DNA of 64,000 nucleotides from Chimonanthus salicifolius (lineage: Eukaryota > Streptophyta > Magnoliopsida > Laurales > Calycanthaceae), in contig CM023541.1 of NCBI GenBank assembly GCA_013350335.1, forward strand, positions 64,173,413 through 64,237,412, written 5' to 3'. Of this stretch, positions 50,701 to 62,657 are shown in pieces. Within the stretch, counting starts at the first letter, position 1; every line of letters begins with the position of its first letter. Both the position numbers and the translations under genes were made by a program. The notes beneath the pieces were generated by a model. The model saw only the letters and a program-made list of their open reading frames with translations, was not told the DNA's origin and did no database searches.

Positions 50701-51724
50701 CAACAGTAGAGTATATTAGTGTGTTACCTAGGATGTTCCTAACCGTCAAAGCCAACCCTTAAATTCTAGAACCAGTCAATTAATTAAGTCCCCTCCCCCA
50801 AGTGTTTTACTTTAGCATTGATTGAGCCAATCAACAACAGATCAAATTCCATAAACTTCCAACTCTCATTCTCAGCCCATTCAATTTGTTTATCAAAAGA
50901 TTCAAAACTAATGTGATCAACACCATTCTTGTGATACTATTATCAGCCAATGCTGATATTTAAATATGTTTCAAATTTTACGATGACATTATCAGAAAAT
51001 TAGTTACTGTTTATTTTGAAATTTAACGAGTGCAAAAGTACCAGGAGAGGAGGACGAGACCGAGCCAGACGCAGTTGCGGACGCTCTTTCTAAGGCCGTA
51101 CACGAAGTAGAGAACCTTCTCTCGCAGCATGAAATTCCGTTCAATGATGAAGGCGAGGAGAACGACGAGCCAGCCGGAGACGAGCCGGCCGCTGAAGACG
51201 ACCAAAACCATGAGGCACCATTTCCAGAGCTCCAGCCCCCACAGCTGCGCCCCCTTCCACGGCCCCACCGTCCGGCTCGTTATCAAACAAGCCATGATAA
51301 CGACGAACACCACAAACTCAGCAATGGCCCGCCAACCCACCTTCCGCTTCTTTTTCCGGTACTTCTCGGTAAGGTTCTCGTCCTCCTTTAGCAGCTCCTC
51401 CTCGTACTCATCGTCCGACGAAAAACAATGGGCCTTCTCTCTCGAGTCCAGGTCTGGGTTTTCGGACTCGTAGATGGAAACGGGTTTAAGAGCGTGGTGG
51501 GGGTAGTTGGCTTCCACAAAGCGGGACTTGGGTTTGGAAAACTGGAGGCGGCGGAGGGTGCGGGTGGTGGTTGTCGTCGTTGTTGCTGGGGGTTTTCCTT
51601 CTACTGGTGGGGGGTTCGTATCAGGAAATGTTTCCGGGGATTGATTGGATTTGTGGTTGGATTGGTGGTCCATGACCACAACTACTTGATCTTGAACGGG
51701 TTTCCCCCTTTCTGGATTCTGCAT
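42687..51724 (-). CDS. MSL10: Mechanosensitive channel of small conductance-like (MSL10 type)
   Basis: Six exons: 51042-51724, 48800-49351, 47894-48017, 46039-46332, 45720-45922 and 42687-42957. They are in phase: 2127 nt, 708 residues, close to the roughly 730 of Arabidopsis MSL10. The hydrophilic acidic N-terminus (1-128) is followed by membrane segments near 131-150, 160-195, 212-232 and 243-268. A soluble loop (SSFHVATFFDRMKESVFHYY, then an EF-hand-like YIEEEDLLRF region) precedes two further segments (about 483-540). The last is the pore helix with FGNTCKTIFESIIFVFVMHP followed by DVGDRCVIDG, the MscS-family core. The C-terminal cytosolic beta/alpha domain includes KEIENLNKMK and ends near HLLPQQVHLTQ. 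It is expected to be a plasma-membrane, tension-gated anion channel. Intron 5 (2762 bp) hosts an LTR element and intron 3 two MITEs. No frame damage. Confidence 0.93.
43197..43346 (-). repeat. 3' LTR (150 bp)
   Basis: It matches the other LTR over its full length with roughly 15-20 differences by eye, indicating an old insertion. Its outer edge reads GG where TG is expected. Confidence 0.8.
43531..43624. repeat. Left arm of a ~95-bp inverted repeat inside the LTR element
   Basis: It is the reverse complement of 44972-45070 with few mismatches; the right arm has one extra GTTGGA-type hexamer. The loop is about 1.35 kb. Confidence 0.8.
44972..45070. repeat. Right arm of the ~95-bp inverted repeat
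   Basis: Pairs with 43531-43624. It begins ggcaatcgtctataagtttg and ends gcagcacaggt. Confidence 0.8.
45269..45416 (-). repeat. 5' LTR (148 bp)
   Basis: On the minus strand it starts TGTTAGAATATATTAG and ends TTTCTATCA, directly followed by the primer-binding-like TGATATCA. Confidence 0.8.
46557..46767. mobile_element. Stowaway-like MITE in MSL intron 3
   Basis: A 211-bp element with TA on both sides. Left end ctctttccgttctattttag and right end ctaaattagaacagagggag are imperfect inverted repeats of the usual Stowaway consensus, sharing 'agttgtct/agacaact' with the copy at 5697-5877. Confidence 0.75.
46869..47095. mobile_element. hAT-like MITE rich in ATATCGGCCGATAT, shortest copy
   Basis: 227 bp, flanked by a perfect 8-bp duplication GCCCATAC (46861-46868 and 47096-47103). 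Ends are CAAGGGTCGAAATATCGG and AACCCCCG. Most of its length consists of atcggccgatat-type units. It lies in MSL intron 3, about 100 bp from the Stowaway copy. Confidence 0.8.
47711..47752. repeat. (GA)n microsatellite
   Basis: About 20 uninterrupted GA units within MSL intron 3. Confidence 0.9.
50061..50325. repeat. Long purine-rich tract in MSL intron 1
   Basis: About 260 bp in which the plus strand is overwhelmingly A/G, interrupted by short mixed spots. Both strands show long open frames only because of this bias. No domain is recognised. Confidence 0.6.
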
Positions 51725-51873
51725 TTCTTTCGTGATGAAGACAAAAAAGATGAAATCAGAGAAGGAGAAGGGGTTGGACTTGGACGGTGGGAAGAGAGAG
51801 AAGAGGTGAAGCTAAATAAATGAAGAATGGAGAGATCCAGGGTTTTGAGTCTTTTGAGAAGAGAGGAGATTGG

Positions 51874-51881
51874 CTATTTAA
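51874..51881 (-). promoter_or_regulatory. Possible TATA element of the MSL gene
   Basis: On the minus strand it reads TTAAATAG, about 150 bp upstream of the MSL start codon. It is a weak match, chosen by position only. Confidence 0.3.
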
Positions 51882-51889
51882 GTAAAGAG

Positions 51890-53098
51890 ATGAAATGGAG
51901 AGAAGCTAAGCTGAGAAGAGTTGGCAGTAGCAGATGAGACTGCAGTGGAATCAGTGTTCTCTTTTGGAAGAAGGGAAAGACGACGGATTTTTATTTTATT
52001 TTTTTAGGTTTATACAACTAATGTAGAGTCATTTAAATTTATACTTTTGTAGTGAAAACTGAAAAGTGAAAACATGTTTAATACTTTAATATAATCTTCA
52101 AAATTGTAATGCGTAAGGCTCAATTATAAGTCATGATGCATGGTAGCAGAATACTAGAATACTTATTCCCATGAACTATTCTCCCATTGGTGATGAATAC
52201 TTTATTAGTATAAATGTAGTATGATATTCAATTTAAATTCTCATATGTAGATTAAAAAAACCCATGTGTTAATAATTATGCTATCGTAATATGACTAAAG
52301 TTACAAAATAACAATATTGTAGAAATAAATTATTATGAGAATAATTTTGTTATTTGACGTGTTAGAAATCTCTGTAATTTACAATTAAATTGTAAAAACT
52401 CGTACTCAATTATACTACTTAAGAGTTTAGAGGGGCCCAATGCATCACAGTGTCATCAAATTGGGTATTATTTATTATAAAAGAATTGAGTATATTTAAT
52501 GGGTAATCCAATGGACTTGCAATTATGCTGTCTCCTCGTCTGCTTGCTGCGTTGGCAAGGAGGAACAGGGAATTGGAAGGCTGCCTGGGAAACATCATCA
52601 AATTTTCTAGGAGCATCTTTAACTGGTAGGTTCTTTTGTTTTATTAATTCTCGTCTTTTGTGCACTTTATTTATTTATAAATTATTAAAAATCATTTATA
52701 TAACTGATAGTATAGTTAAAATTTCAGATGAGGCCTCATTGTGCAGGAAATATCTTTGGTGGTTTGTAAGAGACCACAACTTCACTAATGTGCAGATCCG
52801 ATCTGCTTTGCAGAGCAAGTGCTCTGCTTCTCCATTGTTGTTTGCGACCTCTAGCTTCTCCATTGTTGTTTGCGACCTCTAGTCTGCACTGGTTTGTTAT
52901 TTTTTCTTGCCACGCTCTGCGAGTCACGTGCCAAGAAGAAAGGGTAAGAGCTGAAGGACACAACTTGCCCTTCTCCTCTTACTTTGCTACTGAAGAAGGG
53001 ACATGACTTTTCCTTCAGACGGCTTGTTTTGGACACATGTCCACTTGCTGTGGAATTCATCCACTCTTTTTATTTGGAGTACTCTGATTCATCTTCTC
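51890..53098. other. Intergenic, upstream of MSL
   Basis: No gene recognised. A 28-bp direct repeat (cttctccattgttgtttgcg and on to acctctag) occurs twice in tandem at about 52828-52885. The DNA from about 52.5 kb on may be the interior of the copia-type element whose LTR ends at 53942. Confidence 0.4.
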
Positions 53099-53357
53099 CA
53101 TTTGCTGGCCTTTCATGGTTACAGCCTCATTTGCTGACCTTTCATGGTTACAGCCTCATTTGCTAACCTTTCATAGTTACAGCCTCATTTGCTGGCCTTT
53201 CATGGTTTCAGCTCTCATTTGCTGGCCTTTCATGGTTACAGCCTTATTTGCTAGCCTTTTATAGCTTCAGCCCTCATTTGCTGGCCTTTCATGGCTTCAG
53301 CCCTCATTTGCTGGCTTTTCATGGATTCAGCTCACATTTGTTGGCCTTTATGGCTAC
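53099..53357 (+). repeat. Minisatellite, ~30-33-bp units, about 8 copies
   Basis: Imperfect tandem copies of a unit built on catttgctggcctttcatgg followed by t/cttcagc(c)ct. The array continues loosely to about 53430. Units differ by point changes, so it is old. Confidence 0.85.
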
Positions 53358-53738
53358 AACTATTGTTCACTGGCCTTTCTGATCTGATTGATCGATGTAA
53401 TGGCTTCAGCCCCTTATTTTTCAGGCCATTCATCTCCTGCATTTGTCGCATATTGCGATCATTGTTTGCCGGACAATTGTCTTACGGCCACTGCCGTCGT
53501 CCGAGCCTCTTCTCTATTTCAGGCCATTATTAGTGTTTGTCGCCTGTCATTTTGCAGCCAATCAACGCTGCCACATAAACACATATTTGCAGCCAGTCAA
53601 CGCTGCCTCTTCAACAAGTTTTGTAACCAATCAGTGTGCTGCTTCAACAAATCTCTATGGCTAGTTGGTGTGCCACTTTTGCACTTCACCTGGTGTTTCT
53701 TCACGTTCCAAGCTTCGCATTCATCCACGCTTCAGCTT

Positions 53739-53942
53739 GCGGGGGAGTGTTGGAATATATTTAGATTATCCTAATTATAATGTAATTAGGATTTTAGTTT
53801 GGATTTGCCTCTAATTAAGAGGTGTATTTGATTTATAATTAGTTAAGTGTTTAAGTTTGATTAAGATACCCCTAGGGTCGGGTAGAGGCTGTATATACAT
53901 GTAATAGTTTAGATATTCAATACAATTTTCTCTTTTCTGACA
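53739..53942 (+). mobile_element. Ty1/copia-type 3' LTR with polypurine tract
   Basis: A polypurine tract GCGGGGGAG (53739-53747) directly precedes an LTR that starts TGTTGGAATATAT (53748) and ends TTTTCTGACA (53942), about 195 bp. It shares 'gtaattagg', 'cccctagggtcgg' and 'tatatacatgtaatag' with the LTRs at 43.2 and 45.3 kb, so it belongs to a related lineage. No matching 5' LTR was found upstream, and no pol motif. Confidence 0.7.
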
Positions 53943-56451
53943 CTTAATAATCACAGAGATAATTCTTTAAGTTCTATATTTTATAGACACATATATAAGA
54001 TACATCTCTTGTTAGCAAAATCTTTCTTTAACTGGTAAGACTTTATTATCTAAAATGAATAGATAGAGGCTATTTATCATTTTCAATGGATAAAAATGAA
54101 AAATAAAGAATATATGATTTTTCTCTTTTTTTTCATTAAACAATCACTCTTTGAAACTGAAAGGAAAAAAAAAAATGAAGAGTTTGAATCAAAGTGTCAC
54201 TAGATTCGTGATCTTCAATACTCGGGATTTTTATCAAATCACTAATGAACCTTGATATCATTCTAATTTTTACATCACTCTCATGTCGAAATGGCTCTCT
54301 AATGAAAAATGTGAATGATGGTCTAATGAAAAAACCCATCGCCTCTTGGCTATTTTAGGTCTAATGGGCATTACAATTAATATTTCAACTTCAAAAATAT
54401 AAAAAATAGAATATTTTCCCTCATTTTTCAGAAAAAAATCTTAATAAAGAATCAAAAAAATTTAATATGAAAAAAATAGTTAAATTTTCCATACTCAATA
54501 TGACAATGATTCATTAATTTTTTTATAAAAGGAAAATTTTTCAATCAAACAAATAACAACATGCTCTCTCCGTCTTATTTTAGTTATCTCATTTGAAATA
54601 TTTATATTTTTTTAAGCAACTCTCTCTATAAGACTATCACTCTATTCGATTTTATCCATTTTGAACACATTTTATATTTCTTTAATATGAATAGGGATAC
54701 AATTAAATTAGGACAATAGAGTGTTAAATTTAAAATGTATGGATATTGATGTACATGATTATGTATTTTTTTTTTCTTTAACTATAGTTTTTAGAAATAT
54801 CGAGAACGATCCTTTTGAAGAGAGAGAGAGAGAGGAGGTCTCTTTTTTCCTCACTTTATTACTTTATTGATAGCTGCCGTCAAAAAAAAAAGGTATATCC
54901 ATTATCAATTATGAAGGTGGGACCAGGATCAAACTCCTATCTATGGCACGTGATTATGGTGGGCAGCGTTTTTACCTATGGATTCGTCAATTCATCTAGT
55001 TAATTTAATGATTAATTTAATTCTAATTATTTAAATTATTTACTTATTTTAAAATTAAAATATTAATTAATATGTATTTGTATATTCACACAATTAATTT
55101 GAGTATTATATAAAATATTTATTTATTAATTAATTTTTATCTTAAAAATTAAAATGATTTAATTGTTTTCATTTCGAACAACTTGTTAAAAAAATAATTT
55201 TATCATACAGTGAATCCTACTCTCTGATATAGCCTATCAAAATATTAAGCAATTTAAACTTGAGTGTTTGTACGACTAGCACACATATAACGTTTATATT
55301 CAAAGTAATGTTTGCTCTTTTCAACAATCTTATTTATTTTCACTTTTTTTAAAAAAAATGAAAATGATTGATATCTGAAATATCGGTTCAGGTTTTTCAT
55401 ATATCGAAAGGGTGACAGCAAAATATAATAAAATTTTGTTTATTGAAAATTCTGCAAAGATGGAGGGCTAATATTTCAGGCTAAAATGGGTCAAAATTTT
55501 AATCAATTTCGATTGATATTTTATGATGTTTGGCACTTTGGCTGATATTATTCGATCAGAAAAAAAAAGAGCTTAAAATGAGCTAAATGGCTGATATTTT
55601 GACTGAATTTTTTTGACCTATTAAAAACCTAATATATTATTTTTTATCATTCCAAACTTAGAAAATATTGAATTGAAAGAGTTCTTATATCAATAAGTAT
55701 TAATAAAAATATATATTTAACAAAAAAGAAAAATTTGTATAATAATAGTTAGAAACAAGAAAAGAGATTCCTAATGGGATTCAGTAAGTTTAAAAGATTT
55801 AGTTCAAGGTTATTATGTTATTATTGAAAATGGAGAAAATTTATATAAATTTGGTGACTTTGAAGGATATGAGCCAGATTCATTTATATTAGCATCTAAA
55901 AATAAATATATAAAAAATTAGAAATGAAAAGAAAATTATTTTCTGTAAAATATTGACCATTGTTACCTGCACAAAGAACATGCTTTGTACTAGTTTCTAT
56001 AAAGATAAAAAAAAAAAAATCTAATACGGTTCGATCACTACGATGGAAGTGCGGCAAAGCAAGTTCGGCTTTTTACCAAAATGGGTCAATTTTGGGCAAG
56101 GCCTTTTCCAAAATTGCTTCTCTGAACTCTGAAGTGTAGAGTGTAGACTTTAATATTTGGGCCGGGTTTTGGGCTTGATCATGTACAAGCCGAAGCCTGG
56201 TCCACTTACTACTAAGGTTAATTTCCTACGCATAAACCCGAGAACACTGCATATATAACATGATTCCATGGGAAGGGAAACAAATTGTCAGAGCGTGCCT
56301 AAATTGGACGAGTGTCCCTTATGCTCATCATCTTTCATCTATTGATATTCTTTGGCCAACGATCCTCACAATGGTATTTTATATATACAGACGTAGATTT
56401 TATCGTATACCCAATTTCCCTCCACTTGTCGTACCGAAGAAAAAAAGAACG
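53943..56451. other. Intergenic, AT-rich
   Basis: No gene recognised. About 54566-54716 has worn Stowaway-like ends (ctctctccgtcttattttag and a faint inverse). About 55783-55921 on the plus strand has a short frame with a protein-like composition (GYYVIIENGENLYKFGDFEG) closed by stops on both sides; its origin is unknown. Confidence 0.35.
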
Positions 56452-56640
56452 CATGAACAGTGCAAGTCAGCTCGCCAAAATTCATGAACAGTGCAATTCG
56501 GCTCTCTCGAAATTGCAAATTGGCTCACCAAATTTCATGAACAGTGCAATTCGACTCTCCGAAATTTCAAATCTGCTTGTCGAAATTCACATGAACAGTA
56601 AAAATCGCCTCATTGAAATTTTACTAGTTCATGTAAAGGG
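56452..56640 (+). repeat. Minisatellite with catgaacagtgcaattcggc-like units
   Basis: Three to four imperfect units of about 54 bp, each starting catgaacagt and containing 'ctcgaaatt/ccaaatt'. The 124-codon frame over it is a product of the repeat. Confidence 0.7.
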
Positions 56641-57044
56641 TAAAATCAGAAATACTCTAAAACCCATTTCGCTAAACACAAAATGACCATAGGAAGATCG
56701 CAGGCTATATTCTCTCATGTCATCCTTGACTCCTGACAATGAGTGTCAGTGCCAAATCAATCAATCAATCGTGTTCATGTGACACTTGGAAGGACCAAAT
56801 GACAATAGAGGAGTCATCTACAAATATCATTCAAGAGCGTATTAGAGGAAGTATAACATAGGTATCAAATTGGGATTATTACAAGTAGTTGTGTGTCTTT
56901 GAATTGAAATAATGTACGACAGACAACAAAGGAGTAGTTATCCAAACATCTTTTCTTCCTCAAGAAAATATGCATAATGACATAATCTTAGCAGTATGTA
57001 TATCGTTCATTTTACGCACCCTAAGTTCTATCTCTAATCTCTAC

Positions 57045-57065
57045 CAGCAGCAGCAGCAGCAGCAG
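57045..57065 (+). repeat. (CAG)7 microsatellite
   Basis: Seven uninterrupted CAG units in intergenic DNA downstream of the methyltransferase gene. Confidence 0.9.
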
Positions 57066-58162
57066 TATGGGAGGTGGGAGATTAGGACTCATATTCCCAT
57101 TTAAAAGCTAAGTTAGAAAAAGTAAAAGGCCAAATACATAGATATCACCCCAATAACACCTCATCAATTTATAGTTATACTAACAATACATAACCAGGTG
57201 TACCGTTATCAGTACCATATCAACTGATACGACAGAACGTATTGACCCAATCAGGTTGGCTGCTACAAACCAACTAGGCCAACATTTCCTCTGTTCATTT
57301 TGTTTATAAAATAAAAATAAAAATTTTAAAGAGCCAGTACACTTGCAGAATCTCTCTCTCGTATCCAAATTCCAAATGGAGCCTTGGCCCTGCAAAGATA
57401 CAAAACCCCATATTCCCAACAGATGGCTAACTTGACGAGTTTCAGCTACAAAACACAAAGAATTCAAGATTTTTATCATCATCAAAGCTGACCACTGGCA
57501 AAATTTGCACGCCATCACCAATCATAATAATTTATTGATACAGTTTCATGAAATTTAAAGCAAAGCTAAGAGATAAGAAAGGGATTGGGTTATGTTTGCG
57601 AAGGTGGAACCAAGGGAAAATTACTCTAAATAAAAACATTAACAATTATCCACTGGAAATTACCAACAATGATGAAAATTTCAGTAATGACAACTAATAC
57701 ACTTCAGTCAAAAGCATTCTACAAATCAAAACAGAGAAATTCATTGACTATACTGCTTATTCTACTATACCAACAGCATTTAAAGCTGCCGCATCTAACA
57801 TGCTACAAACCCTGACATTGTTGGCTGTTAATGATTAAAAAAATTCCAATTTTGCATGTTATCATAAAACCAACAGTGACAAAAAATTTGTGAACTGAAC
57901 TAATTTTGAGTCACTTGTTTCTGTTGGCTTATATAAAGAATATAAGAAATATATAATATAACGAATTGGAGATTCCCCCATCAGCTCACAGACTTGTGCA
58001 ACTGGTACGCATCTGTAGAACAGGCATTCATCCAAAAGATCAGCAACCCACAAAGAATATTACCCATTTCCTCTTTGCTCTGTACTCGGCACAAATTCAT
58101 CCACACGACCACAAAACAATTATTTATCCAAAACATGCTGACCTTGCCCAATCATCAGTTCA
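57066..58162. other. 3' flank of the methyltransferase gene
   Basis: Probable 3'UTR and downstream region of the minus-strand gene. A minus-strand AATAAA lies near 57530. Minus-strand frames at 57180-57521 and 57862-58053 have no recognised domain. Confidence 0.4.
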
Positions 58163-61100
58163 TCATAGACTCTGGCTAGATGAGTACCAAAGTTTTTTTT
58201 GACAGATAAAAATCTTCTCCTTATCCGTGGCATATTCTGTGTTCTGTTTCTGGCACCCCCATCTCATCCCTTTGGCAATGGACGATAATGAATTCAAGAA
58301 ATAGCTGGATTCGCGGATTATCACATAGCCGTTTGGACGGAGTATCCGATCCATCTCAAGCAGCACATATTTCACATCACACCTGCCAAATTATCAACCT
58401 CACTATCAGCAATTTTCAAATTCAATTAGTCTCTTGCACATCTGACATCTGAACACTTCAAAATTACCAAATGAAAATAAATCCACATAAGTGCTTTAGA
58501 TCCATACCTGTGACTTTCTGCAGTAAAAAGGCCATCAAGATGTAACAGGTCATATGTCCGAGGGTACGTGTTGAATGGCTCACACCTCGAAGAAAAAAAA
58601 AAAGGAAAAAAAAAAGGCCAACAACCATTAGTCATGAAATCAATACAACCACTTTGAACTGGTGAAGAAAATACAGTCCTCTGCATGATATGCTACGCCT
58701 AACGAATGATTTGCAATCTACAGTTAAAACCATCCATATAATTAAACTGTTTCGATGTCAGAAGAGATGTAAGCATTAGTGACGCATATAACCAATGAAT
58801 TACATACCAATCATGGTAAGTTCCGATCAATCCCCTATCAAATACGACACCGAGTGAGTTTGGACCATAAGATGAGACCACATTCATAACCCACAAAGGA
58901 TCGTCAATAAGTGCTGCAGCAAAACCTCCATACACCGTATTCATGTCCATGACATTTCGTATTTTATCCAGTCCCTAATGCAGGCAGCGAACTCTTGTAA
59001 TGCTTCACCCTCACTTTCCATTTGCTATCATCATGCTTGAACGCACTGGGACCTGCACGGGTGACAGCCGCAATTCGTTCAGGTGCAACATGCAGTCGCT
59101 TCGGCCATTTGGGAGTAGATTCCAGACCTATGCTCTTGTATTTCAGGCTAGGAACAACAACACAAGAACGGAGTGGTGTGTACCACGCTACATCAGGTTC
59201 TATGCTGTCATCGCACATCTGCAGGTAAGCATCAGGTAAAGAAAGTTTGTCATAGCAGCTATTGTCAGAAGATTTTTGCCACACGGCAATATCATCCTTT
59301 TGATTGTATGGCTTAAAGCACATGCTAGATAGTAACTTCTGTAATTTGTTGTAATCTGACTTCTGTGCTTCCACTGTGGTGTTCCATCCTCGCCAACGGT
59401 TCTTGTAGTTCACTGGTGGGCCAGAAAGGACCCAAAAGCCTCCTGGCCGAAGTATACGGTGTACTTTCCATAAGGTAAACTCCACCTGAAAAAGAACAGA
59501 TTCTTTCTGAGAATGGTTATACTGTTGCTAACTGGAGAAGAAACATATGGTAAAATTAGTAAATATGATTTAATGACTTTGTTATTCTTTTTTTCTTTGT
59601 AATATCTATCTAAATATATAATGAAGATGAATGATTCAACAAAACAGGTAGGAGGGCATGTGTAGTAGTGAGTGGAACCATTCATGAAATGTGATTATCA
59701 TGAGGTATACTGAAGCATGGATAAGTCAACACCAATCTTTTTTCTCAAATGCACAAAACTACAAAATGCCTGGCCATTTTTTGTCCAGGAGAACGGCCCC
59801 CAAGTGGACCCCACTTCATGATAAATCTAGACCATTTCAATCATAGATCCAACCTTTTATGAAATCCATTTGATGCATGCTAACAGTTGGATTGCTGAGT
59901 CATTGATAAAAAGAATTATCCAATGGTTTTACTTTGAACTTTAAAATTAAGGACTGGGATGACTTACTGGACCCCATTTTCAACAGTTTCAAAGAACTCA
60001 TAATGATCTATCCAATCTTTGAAATGTTTTCATCATAGGGTGGATCCCACCCTCTTAACATCCACCTTTAGAAATCACAGGCCTTTAAGCCGGGTGTCTC
60101 TAAGCTCCCCTCTCTTTCTTCTCCCCAACACATAATGGCAAATGTTTGCATTTAAGTTCGTTTACTGCAACCCTTGATAGATTAACTAATTAATGAGTTC
60201 TTTTTGAAATTTTTTGATGGTTTGGAGGAATAGTTAAACATAGATGAAGTCATGAACTTCCTACATGGAAGAAGGCGTGCCTAATAGTCTGCAGCTGGCC
60301 ATGTGGTTACTCTTTTTAACATTTTATGAAGTGCATTTCCAAATTAAATGAGAAAAACTCATTCAACTTACACAGCCAAAAGTTTGTTTATCTAATTCTG
60401 TCCTTTCTAATGTTTCTAAATTAGGATTTACCTGATGACCAAACCATTTAACACACACGCACATATAAACGCACAACGTACAAGTCCATCTATCGCCTGA
60501 TGATCAAATCAGAATGCTAAGAAAAAATTCCCCAGTGAAAGCACCATGTTGAATGGGAAATTACCAAATTCTGTCCATGGGATAAGACATCTGGAGCAAT
60601 GAGCCATATCAAATGAATTGGAGGGGAACGGAAGGCGCTGTGTAGATATGATGCCCAAGATTGCTGGAATTCCACGTTCAAGAGCAAATTGAACCTGAGC
60701 CTCATGATTGTCTCTCGGTGCAAGAGAAACAGTTAAAATTCCACGATCCAATAAATCACCTCCCCAACTGGCAACCTGTACAGCAGACACATCCATCTCA
60801 TTACATGAAACAGATAGAACAAAGAAAGTGTATACATGAACAAACAATTTACTACAAACTCAACTGATACTACCAGGATTCAAAGAGGAAATATCCAAAA
60901 ACTTGGCATCCAAAAAAAGATATTATTTTTTCTTGGATTTTTTAATTGTGGCATTTATAATTCTCTGTTCATGATTTTCATTAAATTCAATTAGTTACTG
61001 GATTCAAAGAGGAAAATTTCAAAAACTCGTCACCTGAAAGATCATAGATCCTTTTTTTTTCTTTGTTTTGAAAGCTCTCTCTTTCTCTCTCTCACCATCA

Positions 61101-62657
61101 AATAGTGCTTCGAAAAGGTACCTAGTAACCTAACAATCGATATGTGATATTGATTTCAGACAAAGACGATATACTACACATGGTTCTCCAGTAATAGATT
61201 CATTGAGTGATAGGTTACAAAGAAGTAGTTTTATAAAGGTGTCCTAGGCTCCTAGCACAAGGATCATTTGATATCTCATCAACATAATCCTGACATAGCA
61301 GAAACAAAGTACAACCATGATATATACTCTAAAGTATAAGATGAGAAAATGGCTATAACAAAAACAACAATTATAACCCTGAAAAATAGTACTGACAATG
61401 ACTAACAAGTGACCAAATAATCATAGGGAATTGATGTTCGCGCACCACATTTTTCACAGCAAAAACTAAGAAGGAAAGTGACTGCATGTAATGTAAACCT
61501 CAGTAACTAGCCGTGCCCTGAACACCATTTTAAATGCATAGACTATCATAGAAAATTGCCAAAAACATAGGACAGGGATCCAGAAAATGAACTATTGAAA
61601 TGGTCAACTTCCCCATTAAGTACTAACTTTTAAAAAGGCGGGTACAACCACAATAAAAATAAAGAAGACATGATATGACAAGGCAGACAAGTAACTGCTC
61701 ATCCAATCAAATTGACATAGAATGATATGGAAAAATTAACATAGAATTGCAAGTAGCTCACCCCACATCCGGTATCAATAGCAGTTCTGATTGTACCATC
61801 CTTCATACCAGGAATCAAATCTTGCATCAGATCAACATATGCACTAACTCCTTGGGGGAACATGGTACCACCACCAGGAAACAGGAACTTCTCCCCTTCT
61901 TTCCGAAGCCAGTTCTGATTAGATTTCTGGTTGTTAATCCAATCATAAGGCACATTTCTGGAGAATAATATAAGGCAAAAAAACATAATAATCAATTCAA
62001 TCATATTTAAGAGAGTAAAAGCTATCAAGAAATCGGTCAAAAACATGAAAACCAACCACATTATGTTACCTGTACCAACACTCATCTTTGCTCTTTGGCC
62101 ATCTGATTGGTGGTTTGTACCCTTTAGGCGGGAGCACTAAGCATTCTTTCCTTTCAAAGATGGGAGGGCAGTGACGTTCCATAAAGCTAAGTCTATGAGA
62201 ACCATGCTTCTTCCATCTCTGCAATAGATTAAAAAAAATGCTTCATCATCTATTGAAGAAAAATAATGGTAGAATGCCAATTGTGCATGGTTAAATGTGC
62301 AAACATGTATATAGATTTTATGTCAGATAACACACAAAAGTTGCAGTTCATCTAAGCATGTAACGAACAGTTCTACATACCTTTGGATCTGTGCATGGTG
62401 TGTAGTCTTGATAATCTGTACTACACTCAGGAAACAGAACAAATTTAGTTTGACTTTGAAGAGAAACTGCTGTGGCTGCCTTTGGAAGTTGGACAGCTCG
62501 TGTGATGCCGTTGATGAGGAATCTGCTCCTATCAGGGCAGAATATGCCACCAAGATAGAATGAGAGTCCACATAGCACTATAAACATTAAAGTCACAGGG
62601 AACCTTTCTTGAACCTTTGTCATGGTAAGCCACTGGTTTGAGATCCTTGTTCTTCAT
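58163..62657 (-). CDS. PMT21: PMT21/ERD3-type methyltransferase, broken by three +1 frameshifts
   Basis: Seven exons: 62381-62657, 62070-62218, 61762-61957, 60565-60775, 58808-59485, 58508-58585 and 58163-58382. All are GT-AG. The family is a Golgi type II membrane protein with a SAM-dependent DUF248 domain linked to pectin modification. Seen here: a signal anchor ([15 protein letters not shown]), the [10 protein letters not shown] motif, [15 protein letters not shown] motif [51 protein letters not shown] and a C-terminal [10 protein letters not shown]. The length would be about 600 residues, as usual. Three single-base insertions disrupt it: in a C run at 62598-62600, an A run at 59465-59467 and a G pair at 58968-58969 (plus-strand positions). 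The frame is conserved between the breaks, so this is either a young pseudogene or the product of assembly errors. An ATG at 62623 is in frame with the anchor. Confidence 0.88.

Noticed and set aside
52499..52882. 127-codon frame upstream of the copia-type LTR
   Set aside because: No retroelement motif; it runs through a short direct duplication and an AT-rich segment with no conserved pattern.
56312..56686. 124-codon frame as a gene
   Set aside because: Its sequence is produced by the 54-bp minisatellite; no domain is visible.
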